Positions 11,234-20,916 of a stretch of DNA of 64,000 bases are shown here, piece by piece. The notes beneath the pieces were generated by a model. It saw only the letters and a list, made by a program, of their open reading frames with translations. It had not been told where the DNA came from and made no database searches. How positions within the stretch are numbered: the first letter of the stretch is position 1; each line of letters opens with the position of its first letter. A program made the translations under genes and the position numbers. This DNA comes from Blepharisma japonicum (lineage: Eukaryota; Ciliophora; Heterotrichea; Heterotrichida; Blepharismidae): NCBI GenBank assembly GCA_949751835.1, contig CATKHK010000035.1, forward strand, positions 62,001-126,000, given 5' to 3'.

Positions 11234-13280
11234 AACTAAAAAAAAATCATTTATTCCATGATATAAACTAGAAGGGGAGGAATTAAAGAAATTACAGGAA
11301 AAATTTGCTACATACTTTCAAGAAAACCAACTCTACCAGGAAAATGACCCAAAAGAAATATATAATATTATATCTCAAGGTGTTCAAAAGGAAACATTAA
11401 ATTTGAAGGAAAACTTAAAACCTAATTATTCAAGGAGGCCAGAAGTAATTATCTTAAATAGAATGATAAGTGACATCAGGAATTGGATTTCATATTGCTA
11501 CAAAGAAAATGAAAAAGAAAAAACTCATATATTATGTTTAGTTAGACGAAAATGACAGAAAAGAATGGAAATATTGGAGAATAATGATAGTGTGAATCTA
11601 AAATGATTAGACAATTGCACAAATGATCATTATGGAGCTTGAAAAAAAAGAAACTATCTGGAAAGATAGATAGAATCATTAACCCTATGAATAAAAGGCA
11701 AATTGATGAATGAACCAATGAACTTGCAACTCAATTTAAAGACGATGATATTGTATATCTGAAAGATGATTTTATAAATGAAAATCCGTGACCACTGAAC
11801 GAAATCAGATATATCATAGAAAAACTTCCCAATGGAAAAGCATCAAGCCCAGATAACATTTCATACGACATATTAAAGAAAGCAAAGGAGAGCTTATTAA
11901 AACCAGTAATTTACTTTCTTTATGCATGCAGAGTTAAAGGAATACCTCCTGAAACCAATAAATCTAAGACATTACTAATTTATAAAGGTAAAGGAGACCC
12001 TAAGTCACTACAATCACACAGATCAACTGCACTCATGAATTCATTTATGAAAATTTTTGATAAAGCTCAAATTAAAAGGATTGAAAAAAAGTTGAAATTT
12101 CAGAACGACAACATGGATTTAGAAAAGAAAAGTCGTGTGCAACACAAATATTCTTACTGAAGAGTATAGAATACAGAAGAGCTTACCGAAGTGGAAAAGT
12201 TAAATTTATATGTTCTATTTATAGATTTTGCAGGAGCATATGATTCTGTTAAGAGATTAAAATTATGAGAAAAAACTTTGAAATAAAAATATAAATAGAG
12301 AATCATTGATTTGCATATCTCAAACTTTACAAAAATCTGAAACAAAATTAGTTATAAATAACATGGACTCTGATAAAATAACGATCAGTAAAGGAGTAAG
12401 ACAAGGAAGTTCAATATCTCCACTCTTGTTTAACATATATATTGATGACCTAGAAGAAGCTACTAAACATTCAAAAATACAACTTTTACCTAAAAATGAA
12501 CTCAACACTTTCATTAATTTTCAATATACTGATGATACAGCATTTATCTTCGATTTAGTAGAATATTTGGAAAATATGATCAATAATCTAAACCTTTGAA
12601 TGATTGAAAATAATTTAACACTTAATATAGAACCTGAAAAAAAAAGCAATTCTACCAATTCTGAGCTGAAAACAAAAAACTATTATAGAGAAACTACATA
12701 AAATATACTTTAAAAACAATGAAATACCAATAATAGAACAATATAAATATTTAGGAAAAATAATGAAAGGCAGTTGTAGAGGAACGGGGTTGGATCATGC
12801 CCATTTCAAATATCTAAAAAACAAACCAAGAAGTACAAGCTCTTTATTGCTACAAAATACAAGTAAAATATTACACATACCAAGTAAAATATTACTTAAC
12901 TGTTATCGAGGTATTTTTATTCGTAGATGTACTTATGGAATGGAAACATGCGCAAGAAATAGAAGTAATTGTTTGATTAAGAGCATTCAAACTATGTATA
13001 ACATGATACTTAGAAGAGCTTGTAATGTTTATAGACACACACCTATACAACCAATACTTCTGGATTTAGGAATTCCATCAATAGAACAACATATAGATAT
13101 AACATCTTTAAGATTCATAAAGAAAATATATAATTTTGCGAAAAACTCAGAAATTTCAAACCATTTTTTGATCAATATAGCTTCACAAAAAACAGAAACT
13201 ATGAAACTATTCATAAAATTACTATACAAATACAAAATTGATCTTCCATATGAACAAAATATTATGAATATAAATTGAAA
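11234..13280 (+). pseudogene. LINE ORF2, reverse transcriptase part
   Basis: Pieces in several frames carry the RT motifs in order. Fingers: NEIRYIIEKLPNGKASSPDN and QSHRSTALMNSFMKIFDK. Motif A: FIDFAGAYDSV. Motif B: RQGSSISPLLFNIYIDDLE. Catalytic box: YTDD, the usual YADD variant. The thumb/connection follows (KYLGKIMKGS and IFIRRCTYGMET). At least three interruptions lie between motifs A and C and downstream, so no enzyme can be made. Confidence 0.8.
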
Positions 13281-13499
13281 ATAAAAAGATTGACAGAAAA
13301 AAATTTAAAATATTATAAATATTGAGAGAAATATATTTAGAACAAACACTTACGAAAAAACATCAAGGAGTTACTGAAACCTAAAATCTAAACTTTTTGA
13401 GAAAGGAAAAAAAAATCGAAAGGTTTATTTTGGACATTAAATATTCATTTGGTTGAAGAAACATGAATTAAAGCACAATGAAGATATGGAATAGTACCT

Positions 13500-13682
13500 G
13501 TGAAAATCAAAATGAATAATGGAGAACATCTAAATGATTTATGCGAAAATTGCCAAACGAAAGAAATAGCAGAACATATTTTGAATTTCTGCCCAAGATT
13601 CTCAGAAGAAAGAAAAACATTTCTTAATAGACTGAAAGATGCAATTCGAATTAATTACTTGAAAGTAAAACCCCACATTTGA
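13500..13682 (+). pseudogene. LINE ORF2, C-terminal CCHC segment
   Basis: The reading is CENCQTKEIAEHILNFCPRF, a C-x2-C-x7-H-x4-C pattern typical of the end of LINE ORF2 proteins, where it aids RNA/DNA binding. The frame ends at a TGA (13680-13682), which could be Trp, with further in-frame codons before a stop. Confidence 0.65.
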
Positions 13683-13896
13683 ATACTAGCTGATGTATCG
13701 GAACTTAAAATAATTTCAGGACTAGAATCGGATCATTTTAAACGATAGACTTTATTACAAAAGTTAATTTAAAAATTATTGATGAAAAATTAAAAAAGAA
13801 GAAAGGAAATATAATCAAAGAATATGAAGAAGAACTAATTGAAGCAGTTATATTAGAAAACGATATTGAAGATGGAAAAATATAAAGAGATTCAAA

Positions 13897-13913
13897 CTAG
13901 GACGGCCTCCTAG
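13897..13913 (+). other. Hairpin in the LINE 3' region
   Basis: CTAGGA-CGGCC-TCCTAG forms a perfect 6-bp stem with a 5-nt loop, about 40 nt before the element end. 3' stem-loops of this kind are recognised by the RT of some LINEs; that role here is inferred. Confidence 0.45.
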
Positions 13914-13952
13914 ATGGCATCGCAATTTAAGTAATTAACAATTAATAATTAA

Positions 13953-14662
13953 CATCACATGCCAATACAATGAAATCACACTAAGGTGTAAAGCTCTTCA
14001 AACTTTAATATCAGTTAAAAGCTGTTATCATCTGTTCTTCAGAGACTAGCTCTGCATTATTTTATACTCTAAATCATTAATCGCTCTGCTTAAATTTAAA
14101 TTTCCCATAACTCTTCCACGCTACCACTGCCCTTGTGATCCTATCCTTTTCGATCTGATTGTCAGGCTTATATCTTGTGACATTTCAATGACCCTTCATG
14201 CTTTAGCTGATACACATCTGGAATCTCCTGCATTCACTACATATAATTTGTTGCCTTTAATTAAAGCTACCACTACATCCTGCTAAGGAGTCTGCATCAT
14301 CAACAAAAACTTGATAATCATCAGAAAGATCTCGCTGCAATTTGAATAATTCACGTTGGCCTTCTTTAGTTCTTAGAACCTTCCATTTTAGATCAGTTTC
14401 TTGTAGGCGGCTTAAAAACGATTTTTTTGATAGTTACGACTAAAAGCTCTTGGCGAAAATGACGCTCTACAAATTTGGGCAACTTCTTTACATCAAAAAC
14501 TCCAAAAAGCATTGCATCTAGACCCAGATTAACTTCTGTGATTTGTGCATCTTCCATGCCTATTCTCCATCCTTGCATTTCTGATGCTGCAAAACTGACT
14601 CGATTATTTTAACCTTTAATTGTATGTTTGTCAGTTTTTGGTGAAGAAAGGCATGCACCCAT
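13953..14662 (-). pseudogene. PP2C pseudogene, copy D (right of the LINE)
   Basis: The 5' two thirds of a PP2C copy, with an ATG at 14662. It contains MQGWRIGMEDAQITEVNLG, followed by a frame change where FDGHGG has become FDVKKLP. The remainder keeps the CTP-type YVVNAGDSRC and DHKPDNQ blocks with losses. The 13-bp LINE duplication interrupts it at its 3' side, and the expected PP2C 3' end does not appear left of the LINE. Confidence 0.75.
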
Positions 14663-14815
14663 AAGAAAAATAAGGAGACAAGGATTATTCGACGATGAGT
14701 GATTAGAGAGAAAGAGAAGAAGAAAAAGTTATAAAAATATTTGATTTTTAATAAAATTTAGATAACACCTGATTAAGAAATGTTTGTTAAATTTAAGTGT
14801 TTAACTCACTAAGAT

Positions 14816-14888
14816 GGGACCTTCCCATTTATTCCTTCTTGACTTGACCAATGACTACGAGTTTTACGTGGACTTGTTGTTTAGGCAT
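14816..14888 (-). pseudogene. eEF1A 5' relic, unit E
   Basis: The same deleted eEF1A start fragment as in units B-D, with the ATG kept at 14888. It is followed by a well preserved copy of the eEF1A upstream region (14889-15165). Confidence 0.75.
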
Positions 14889-15168
14889 TTTTTTTATAAT
14901 GTAGGTTTTATTTTTGCCTTTTTATCTTAAAATAAGCCAATCAGATTTCAGCTGTGAAAGTTTTAATTTAGTGTCATTTTTAAAAGATTTCACACTTAAG
15001 ACGAGAAAATGGCGAAGCAGGATAAAGCCTTGACATTTAATATTTCAAAATCAGGCTGAAGAGAGAAGAGAAAGGAAGAATTAAATGATAAGAAATGATA
15101 ATTAAAATTAATGAAGATTTTTTCTGAATTTTGAGAAAAAAGAATACTTTTGATTATGAAAGGTTTTT

Positions 15169-15184
15169 AGGAAAATAAGGAGAC
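15169..15184. repeat. Single direct-repeat scar where PP2C copy E is missing
   Basis: AGGAAAATAAGGAGAC occurs once here. Its left side matches the PP2C 3' flank and its right side (AAGGATGATTCGATGATGA) matches the PP2C 5' flank. A deletion between the two flanking repeats removed the whole coding region and left one repeat. Confidence 0.75.
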
Positions 15185-15463
15185 AAGGATGATTCGATGA
15201 TGAATGATTAGAGAGAAAGAGAAGTAGAAAAAGGTATAAAAATGTTTGATTTTTAATAAAATTTGGATAATAATACCTGATAAAGAAATGCTTGTTAAAT
15301 TTAATTATTTAACTACACTTTTTGATATTTAAAGCAGCTATTTAATTCTTGAAAACAAAAATTGATGATAAACTAAGCTCTTTTCTTTCTAAACTTGAAA
15401 TTTCCTGAATTGGTATATCAATTACTCACATAAAGCCATTAATTAGGCTTCTTTATACAAAAT

Positions 15464-15655
15464 ATGGGAAAGGTGCACGGTGGCTTAGCCAGATCTGGAA
15501 AGGTTAGAAACCAAACTCCTAAAGTTGCAAAGCAAGAGAGACGCAAGAAAATCTTACAGGGCAGAGCCAAGAAGAGAAACCTCTATAACAGAAGATTCCT
15601 TAACATAGTCTCCGGCCCAGGCAAGAAGAAGGGACCAAATGCTCAATCCAAGTAA
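15464..15655 (+). CDS. RPS30: 40S ribosomal protein eS30
   Basis: This 63-residue basic protein ([20 protein letters not shown], then a Lys/Arg-rich run, ending GPNAQSK) is eS30 of the small ribosomal subunit. Length and sequence cover the whole family. In animals eS30 is made as a fusion with the ubiquitin-like FUBI; here the frame starts with MGKVHGG and no fusion partner is present. It has no intron and ends in TAA. A second translation gene beside eEF1A suits a highly expressed neighbourhood. Confidence 0.95.
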   Translation: MGKVHGGLARSGKVRNQTPKVAKQERRKKILQGRAKKRNLYNRRFLNIVSGPGKKKGPNAQSK

Positions 15656-15942
15656 GACTATAGTTAAACAATTCTATCCTAAATCGTTTTTTGGTCAAAT
15701 TTAACATTTTTGAAGTAAATAACTAATATTCCTTAGCTAAATAGACAAGAATGGGATAATGATCAACTCACAGATTTCTTTTTATTTCGTTTTAGAGGAT
15801 TATCTAATTCTAAAATTTTAGCTTTTAAAATTAAATTCATTTGTAAAGAACTTTGCTATTTAAATATCTTAACAACAAAGAATTTTAAATATTTCATGAC
15901 TTTTATATAAAAAGCTTATGAAATAATAAAAATAATTTATAA

Positions 15943-17277
15943 TTATTGTTCAGAATAGTTCCTATGTGCGGCAAATGCATCAATTGCTTCAGTTAACCTC
16001 CCAACTTCTAAGTCTCTTTGATTTAGAAGCTCGATTTTCATTTTGGCAAACTGCCTCCTTTCCAGCTTTTCCTGCTGCTCTTTTTCTATAAAACCTTGCA
16101 GCTGTTTTTTTAAATCTAAGTTTTCAGATTTCAGTCTTTGCATCGTGATCTGGATTTCTGTTGTTTTTGATGCCTCTTCTTCGCTATCTTTTAAGTATTT
16201 ATTTAATCGAGACTGGATTCTATCACATTCTTCTTCCTTGTGGGCTAAATCTTCAGTTAAGGAAGAAATCGCTAAATCGTCTTCTTTTTTCCTCATTCTC
16301 AGCTCTATGATTGTGTTTTCTTGCCTTTTTATCAAATCCATAGCGCAGCTCAGCTCATTGTGGAGAGAATTGAACTCTTCTTCAATTTGATATTGGTTTT
16401 GGCTTTTATTTTCTCTTAAACTTTCTAATTCTTTTTCTTTTTCAGCTAATAAAACTCTTAATTCTTCGTTTTTTTTCTTTTCTTTTATTAATGTTGGCTC
16501 AATATCCTCTTTTTGATGAAGCTTTGCATCAGAAATTTCCATTTTTTCTCTAAGCTCATTAATTTTGCCCTCTAGCAGTCCTTTTTCATGCCCTAGCTCT
16601 GCAACTTGATCTTTCAGCATTCTCTCAAATGCTTTCCAAGCTTTGATCTGCTCACTCGCCTGCCTATCTTTTTCTTTCCCAGCAATAATTTCTGCTTCAC
16701 ATTTTTCTTCAGCCAATTTTAGCTGCTTTTTTGCTTTTTCATTTTCGAAAGCTAAAAACGAAATTTCTTCATCCTTGGCTTTATTTTGGTTTTTCAAATT
16801 TCTTATTTCTTTGCTTCTATCATCTCTTTCTTTCATCACTACACTTTGCAGCTCAGTTAGCGAATATTCATATTCTTCTGCTTGCTTTCTCATAGTTTGT
16901 TTAAGTTCTTCATTTTCCTCTTCTTTATTTCTTAATTCTTCAGTTAATTTGCCCATTTGTCCCGCCATTCGTTGGATTTCGCCTTTATTTCCTTTTAGAT
17001 TTTTTATTTCTTCTTCAAGCTCACGGATTTTTTTTACTTTTTTGTCGAGGTCTCTGCTGAAAGCTTCAATCTTTTCTCGTTGTTGACGGAGACCTTGGAT
17101 GTATTTTTCCTCTTCTTGCATTTCTCGGATTTCGAGAGTTCGGACTGAATCATAGCCGGAATCTTGAAGTTGAGAGTAGGGAGATGGGGAATATGCAGGG
17201 TAAGCATCTGGAGTGGAAAAACCTGAGGGTTTGAGCTTCTCAGTGGACTTATCAGTGTCTTTTGAATAAAATGCCAT
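15943..17277 (-). CDS. Coiled-coil protein, unknown function
   Basis: This 444-residue protein has a Ser/Pro/Tyr-rich head (about residues 1-50, with PDAYPAYSPSPYSQ). Nearly continuous heptad coiled coil follows to the C-terminus (REMQEEEKY through EKEQQEKLERR), rich in Glu, Lys and Leu. It has no TGA codon or intron. Such proteins are common structural or basal-body components in ciliates, but nothing identifies a family here. Confidence 0.75.
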   Translation of the reverse strand: MAFYSKDTDKSTEKLKPSGFSTPDAYPAYSPSPYSQLQDSGYDSVRTLEIREMQEEEKYIQGLRQQREKIEAFSRDLDKKVKKIRELEEEIKNLKGNKGEIQRMAGQMGKLTEELRNKEEENEELKQTMRKQAEEYEYSLTELQSVVMKERDDRSKEIRNLKNQNKAKDEEISFLAFENEKAKKQLKLAEEKCEAEIIAGKEKDRQASEQIKAWKAFERMLKDQVAELGHEKGLLEGKINELREKMEISDAKLHQKEDIEPTLIKEKKKNEELRVLLAEKEKELESLRENKSQNQYQIEEEFNSLHNELSCAMDLIKRQENTIIELRMRKKEDDLAISSLTEDLAHKEEECDRIQSRLNKYLKDSEEEASKTTEIQITMQRLKSENLDLKKQLQGFIEKEQQEKLERRQFAKMKIELLNQRDLEVGRLTEAIDAFAAHRNYSEQ

Positions 17278-17353
17278 AGTTTAAGTTAAATAATAATTAT
17301 TTGAATATAAATTTAATAGATGAGTAAAATTTTATCATTTTTTGTTTACGTTT

Positions 17354-17845
17354 TTAAATAAATAGCTGGTTCATAAGAGTGGGATTCAATTGCTTTAATT
17401 GACGCTCAAATCCAGGATTCGGACTTATGCATGCTCTTCTTCTCCTAGCAATCTCTAATGCTTCTTCAAACGAAATTGCATGCTTTCCCATCAAATATGC
17501 AATAATAATACTTCCACTACGTGATGCTCCAGCGTCGCAATGTACAAATACCCTTTGATTTGTTGATATTGCATCTGCAATAAAACTAAGTGTGTCTGGA
17601 ATAATTTGGCTTAAATCATTATTAGGCGAGTCTCCAAGAACTATGCAATGATACATAAAATCATTAGGAAATAGTGGTGAAACGTCTATGCTTTGTATTT
17701 GCAGTATTCGCTTGATACCAGCGCTTTTAAGAAGCTCTAAATCTTGAGACCCAGTTCGATTTCCAATATAAACAATATCATCAATTTGACTGATTGGTGA
17801 TAAAAGAGCGTTAAACACATCATCTTCTCTGATTTCTCTAGACAT
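17354..17845 (-). CDS. Dual-specificity protein phosphatase 1
   Basis: A 163-residue single-domain DUSP. The catalytic loop is VFVHCDAGASRSG (HCX5RS) at about residues 98-110, and IAYLMGKHAISFEEALE is the usual alpha-helix after it. FYGN-type IVYIGN begins the domain. All catalytic residues are present: Cys, Arg and the upstream general-acid Asp region (VLGDSPNNDL). It has no kinase-interaction or targeting domain. A close tandem paralog lies 550 bp to the right on the same strand. Confidence 0.9.
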   Translation of the reverse strand: MSREIREDDVFNALLSPISQIDDIVYIGNRTGSQDLELLKSAGIKRILQIQSIDVSPLFPNDFMYHCIVLGDSPNNDLSQIIPDTLSFIADAISTNQRVFVHCDAGASRSGSIIIAYLMGKHAISFEEALEIARRRRACISPNPGFERQLKQLNPTLMNQLFI

Positions 17846-18398
17846 ATTAAATTAATCTAATATTACTTTCAATAAGAGCGAAAAGATTACGACTCAACAG
17901 TCTTTAAATGAAAATTACCCTTCATAAATATCAATTTTCTTAATTAGCTTAAAAGTTTGGATTTATAATTACAAATTCAAGTCCTTAAAAATTTTGGTCT
18001 GCTGGATTAATCAATGCATTAATTTTGTTTAAACTCATATTTTGCACAAATATTTTTAATTTTATTGCGATTTTAAAATTACATTGACTATATGAATAAA
18101 ATTCAGTAAATTAATTTAAGCATTTTAAATTTTTTTAAATCAATAAGCTGAAATTCGAAATTAGTAATAAAATATTGGCTACTGATTTTTGAAGCTCAAT
18201 ACTTAATTCTTAAGAAATTTCATTTCTGAGTTTTTGTTAATAGCTGCACTCTAATTTTTTTGGATATAAATTATGTCAACAGTAGTGAAATTTTTTACAC
18301 ATATAAGATACTGACTGAAAAAATCTAAACTATTAGAAGCTAGAACTTCAATAATAACTATTACTTAACTTCTTTTCTTGCTACTTAATTCAAAAATC
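17846..18398. other. Intergenic between tandem DUSP genes
   Basis: The sequence is AT-rich. I see no coding frame or repeat shared with the genes themselves. Confidence 0.55.
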
Positions 18399-18902
18399 TT
18401 AAAAAAAATACTGATGTAGTCGACTTGGACTCAATTGCTTGAGCTGGCTCACAAACCCAGGATTCGGTCACACACATGCCCTTCCCTTCCTTGCAAGTTT
18501 CAGCCCTTCGTCAAATGAAATTCCAAGTCTTCCCATCAAATACGCAATGACAATGCTTCCGCTACGCGAAGCTCCAGCATCGCAGTGTACGAAGACCTTC
18601 TGATTTGCCTTTATCGCATCTGCAATAAACCTAAGCGCATCTGGAATATGTCGACTTATGTCATTATCAGGTAAATCCCCGATTACTATGCAGTGATAAA
18701 TGAAATCATTAGGGAACAACGGCGGAACATCTCAGCTTTGTATTTGCAGTATTCGTTTGATCTCAGTACTTTTCAGGATCCTTAAATCTTGAGCCCCAGC
18801 TCTATTTCCCATATAAACAATATCGTCTATTTGACTGATTGGTGATCTGAGAGCTTTTAATACGTCTATTGGGTTGCTTTCTTGTATAAGTTCTTCAGAC
18901 AT
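18399..18902 (-). CDS. Dual-specificity protein phosphatase 2 (paralog, contains TGA=Trp)
   Basis: Reading two TGA codons as Trp gives an intact 167-residue protein, MSEELIQESNPIDVLKALRS to LHQYFF. The catalytic loop HCDAGASRSG is unchanged. One TGA (18468-18470) stands where the paralog has Ser (ACISPNPGF) and another where it has Ile (IQSIDVSP). Both are radical replacements, so one cannot exclude early decay. The frame is otherwise open end to end and ends in TAA. It arose by tandem duplication with the gene at 17354. Confidence 0.75.
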
Positions 18903-19461
18903 TTTTAACTATTTTTATTTTTATCTGATGTATATATTCAACATGAGAATTTAAATGAGCGAAGACGGTGGGAATAAAGGAAGGGTGACTTAGATTGTGG
19001 TAGATATGATTATATTTTTAAAATTTCTGATGGGTGAGAAATGGTTTTTGAGATAAAAATTAAAATAAAAAAGCCAGTCAGTTTCATAATAAAATGCACA
19101 GAAAATTATAATAGTGATAAAGAAGAAATTTAAATTTGGTTTTGGATATTTATTTGAGTTTAAAGAAGATTGGATGATTGGATTTACTCTTCTGAAGATT
19201 TGATTGCATAAAATATGCTTTGCGATTAAAATAAGCTTCTAAACTGAGGGAGAAAGAAAAAATGATTAGATATGCTTATTAAAAAATTATTTTCAGAAAT
19301 TTTTTTCGAGTTTTAATAAACTGATATTTCCATATCTAAATATCATAATTAAATCCTATGTAATTAAATTTCATAAGTAAAATGCTGACTAACATTAGCC
19401 TTTGCTCTTTGAATAAGAAATAAGTTTTTAACAGTTTGCGATAAAAAAATTTCTTATAAAA
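18903..19461. other. Intergenic, AT-rich
   Basis: This divergent promoter region lies between DUSP2 (minus) and a coiled-coil gene (plus). I see no further feature. Confidence 0.55.
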
Positions 19462-20436
19462 ATGCTAAATAAAACTACACTTGACAATTCTACCAATACA
19501 ACCCGGTCTGGCAGCACTCCTAAGAAGCAATTATCAATGTGCTTTGAAAGATCACCATCAAAGCACCAATCAAATGCCCCTAATTCTTCAGTTATCCAAG
19601 ACTTTTATTGTTTTTCTCCAAAAAATTCAAAAGCCAGGGTAACATGGGAGCCTTACTCAGATAGCAAAATACATTTATCTCCAGTAAGAGCCAAAGAAGG
19701 TCTAAATCTATTGAATTTTAAAAACGAGAAGCTTAAAATTGAAGTAGAAAGAGACCGTCTTAAGCAACATTCCCGAGATATCGAAATAAAATTATCTGAG
19801 GCGACGAATCAAATTAGCCAGCTTAAAGCAGAACTAGAATATAAAGATGAAATGTTGAAGCACCTCAGTAAATTAGTTGAAGAAAGGGAAGAAAAGTTTA
19901 AAGATTTGTTCAATAAAGAAACATGCGGGTATCAGGAAATTATAAAAGAAAAAGAAAGGATCATTAAAGATTTGAGATTTGAAGTTCAAAAATATATAAA
20001 ATCAGAAATAAAAAGAAAAGAGACTATTAAAGAAGAAAATGACTGTTTGAATATGAAAATTGATAAAATTAATGAGAAAAAAGATGATTGCGAATCAAAA
20101 GAATGCTTAAAAACAGATGAGAGCCTTTTACTTGAATTTGCAGAAGATATTGATCTCTTTGTAAGTAGTATCCCATTTAAAGCAAAATCTAATATAAGAA
20201 AGCATCCTGAAATAATATCCATAATTGACCAAATTGGAGAATTGAAACAAATTTTATTATATGTAATGAAAGGTGAAAAGATACCATGGAAGCTATTAAT
20301 GGATCATGAAAATGACACAATTGCAGAAGATTCAAAGAAAAAATCGTTGAGTGATGCATTAAATGATCTTTGTGAAATCAGAAAAATATTATCAGACATA
20401 TATGTAGAAGGTTACGATAATAAGAGCACATTGTAA
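19462..20436 (+). CDS. Coiled-coil protein, unknown function
   Basis: A 324-residue protein. Its N-terminus (about 1-80) is polar with TPKK and SPSK phosphorylation-like sites. A coiled coil follows (about 85-200, KIEVERDRLKQHSRDIEIKL onward), then a mixed helical C-terminal part with ILLYVMKGEKIPWKLLM. There is no known domain, TGA codon or intron; it ends in TAA. Confidence 0.75.
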   Translation: MLNKTTLDNSTNTTRSGSTPKKQLSMCFERSPSKHQSNAPNSSVIQDFYCFSPKNSKARVTWEPYSDSKIHLSPVRAKEGLNLLNFKNEKLKIEVERDRLKQHSRDIEIKLSEATNQISQLKAELEYKDEMLKHLSKLVEEREEKFKDLFNKETCGYQEIIKEKERIIKDLRFEVQKYIKSEIKRKETIKEENDCLNMKIDKINEKKDDCESKECLKTDESLLLEFAEDIDLFVSSIPFKAKSNIRKHPEIISIIDQIGELKQILLYVMKGEKIPWKLLMDHENDTIAEDSKKKSLSDALNDLCEIRKILSDIYVEGYDNKSTL

Positions 20437-20916
20437 CAGGGAGCATTTAAATATAAATTAATTTTTTATTTTTAACTATAACGATATTAATAAAAATTTA
20501 ATTAATCAAATTTTTCATAAGACAATAAAATTTATTTTAGATTTTTGAATCAAAAGGTTTACCAAAATGGTTATAAAAATAAAGCTTGGGGAATTTTGAA
20601 ATTTATTTGGCATTATTCTTGTCAGGCCTTATCAGGCATCAAATAATTATTTAAAGTATTTTTTTTGTACAAAAGCTAATGCTTATTAGTTATCTCTATA
20701 CATATCAATCTACTCTATAGTTTTACAGAGTAAAAATTAATGGCCTATAGTTATATCATAATTATTCTTTTTTATACATAAAATTTCATCGTTTTTTTAA
20801 TTTGAAATCCTTAAATTTTTTAACTTTAAAATATCGTCAATTTCAAATTACTGAGCTTGGTATTTTATTGTAAAAAATACTTGCTATTGAAAGCAGGCCA
20901 TATTGCTATTATAAAA
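20437..20916. other. Intergenic, AT-rich
   Basis: No coding frame, repeat or structured RNA was recognised upstream of the F-box gene. Confidence 0.55.

Larger units (their letters stand above)
10218..13952 (+). mobile_element. Decayed non-LTR retrotransposon (LINE) with APE endonuclease and reverse transcriptase
   Basis: A 3.7-kb element lies between 13-bp duplications. In order it has a short basic ORF1, an apurinic-type endonuclease, a reverse transcriptase, a C-terminal CCHC zinc-binding segment and an AT-rich tail (about 13929-13952). There are no LTRs. The domain order matches APE-class LINEs. TGA must be read as Trp (for example AETWL and YTWIG), so it has been adapted to this nuclear code. 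Several frameshifts and stops make it inactive. It lies on the plus strand, opposite to the PP2C copy it interrupts. Confidence 0.85.
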
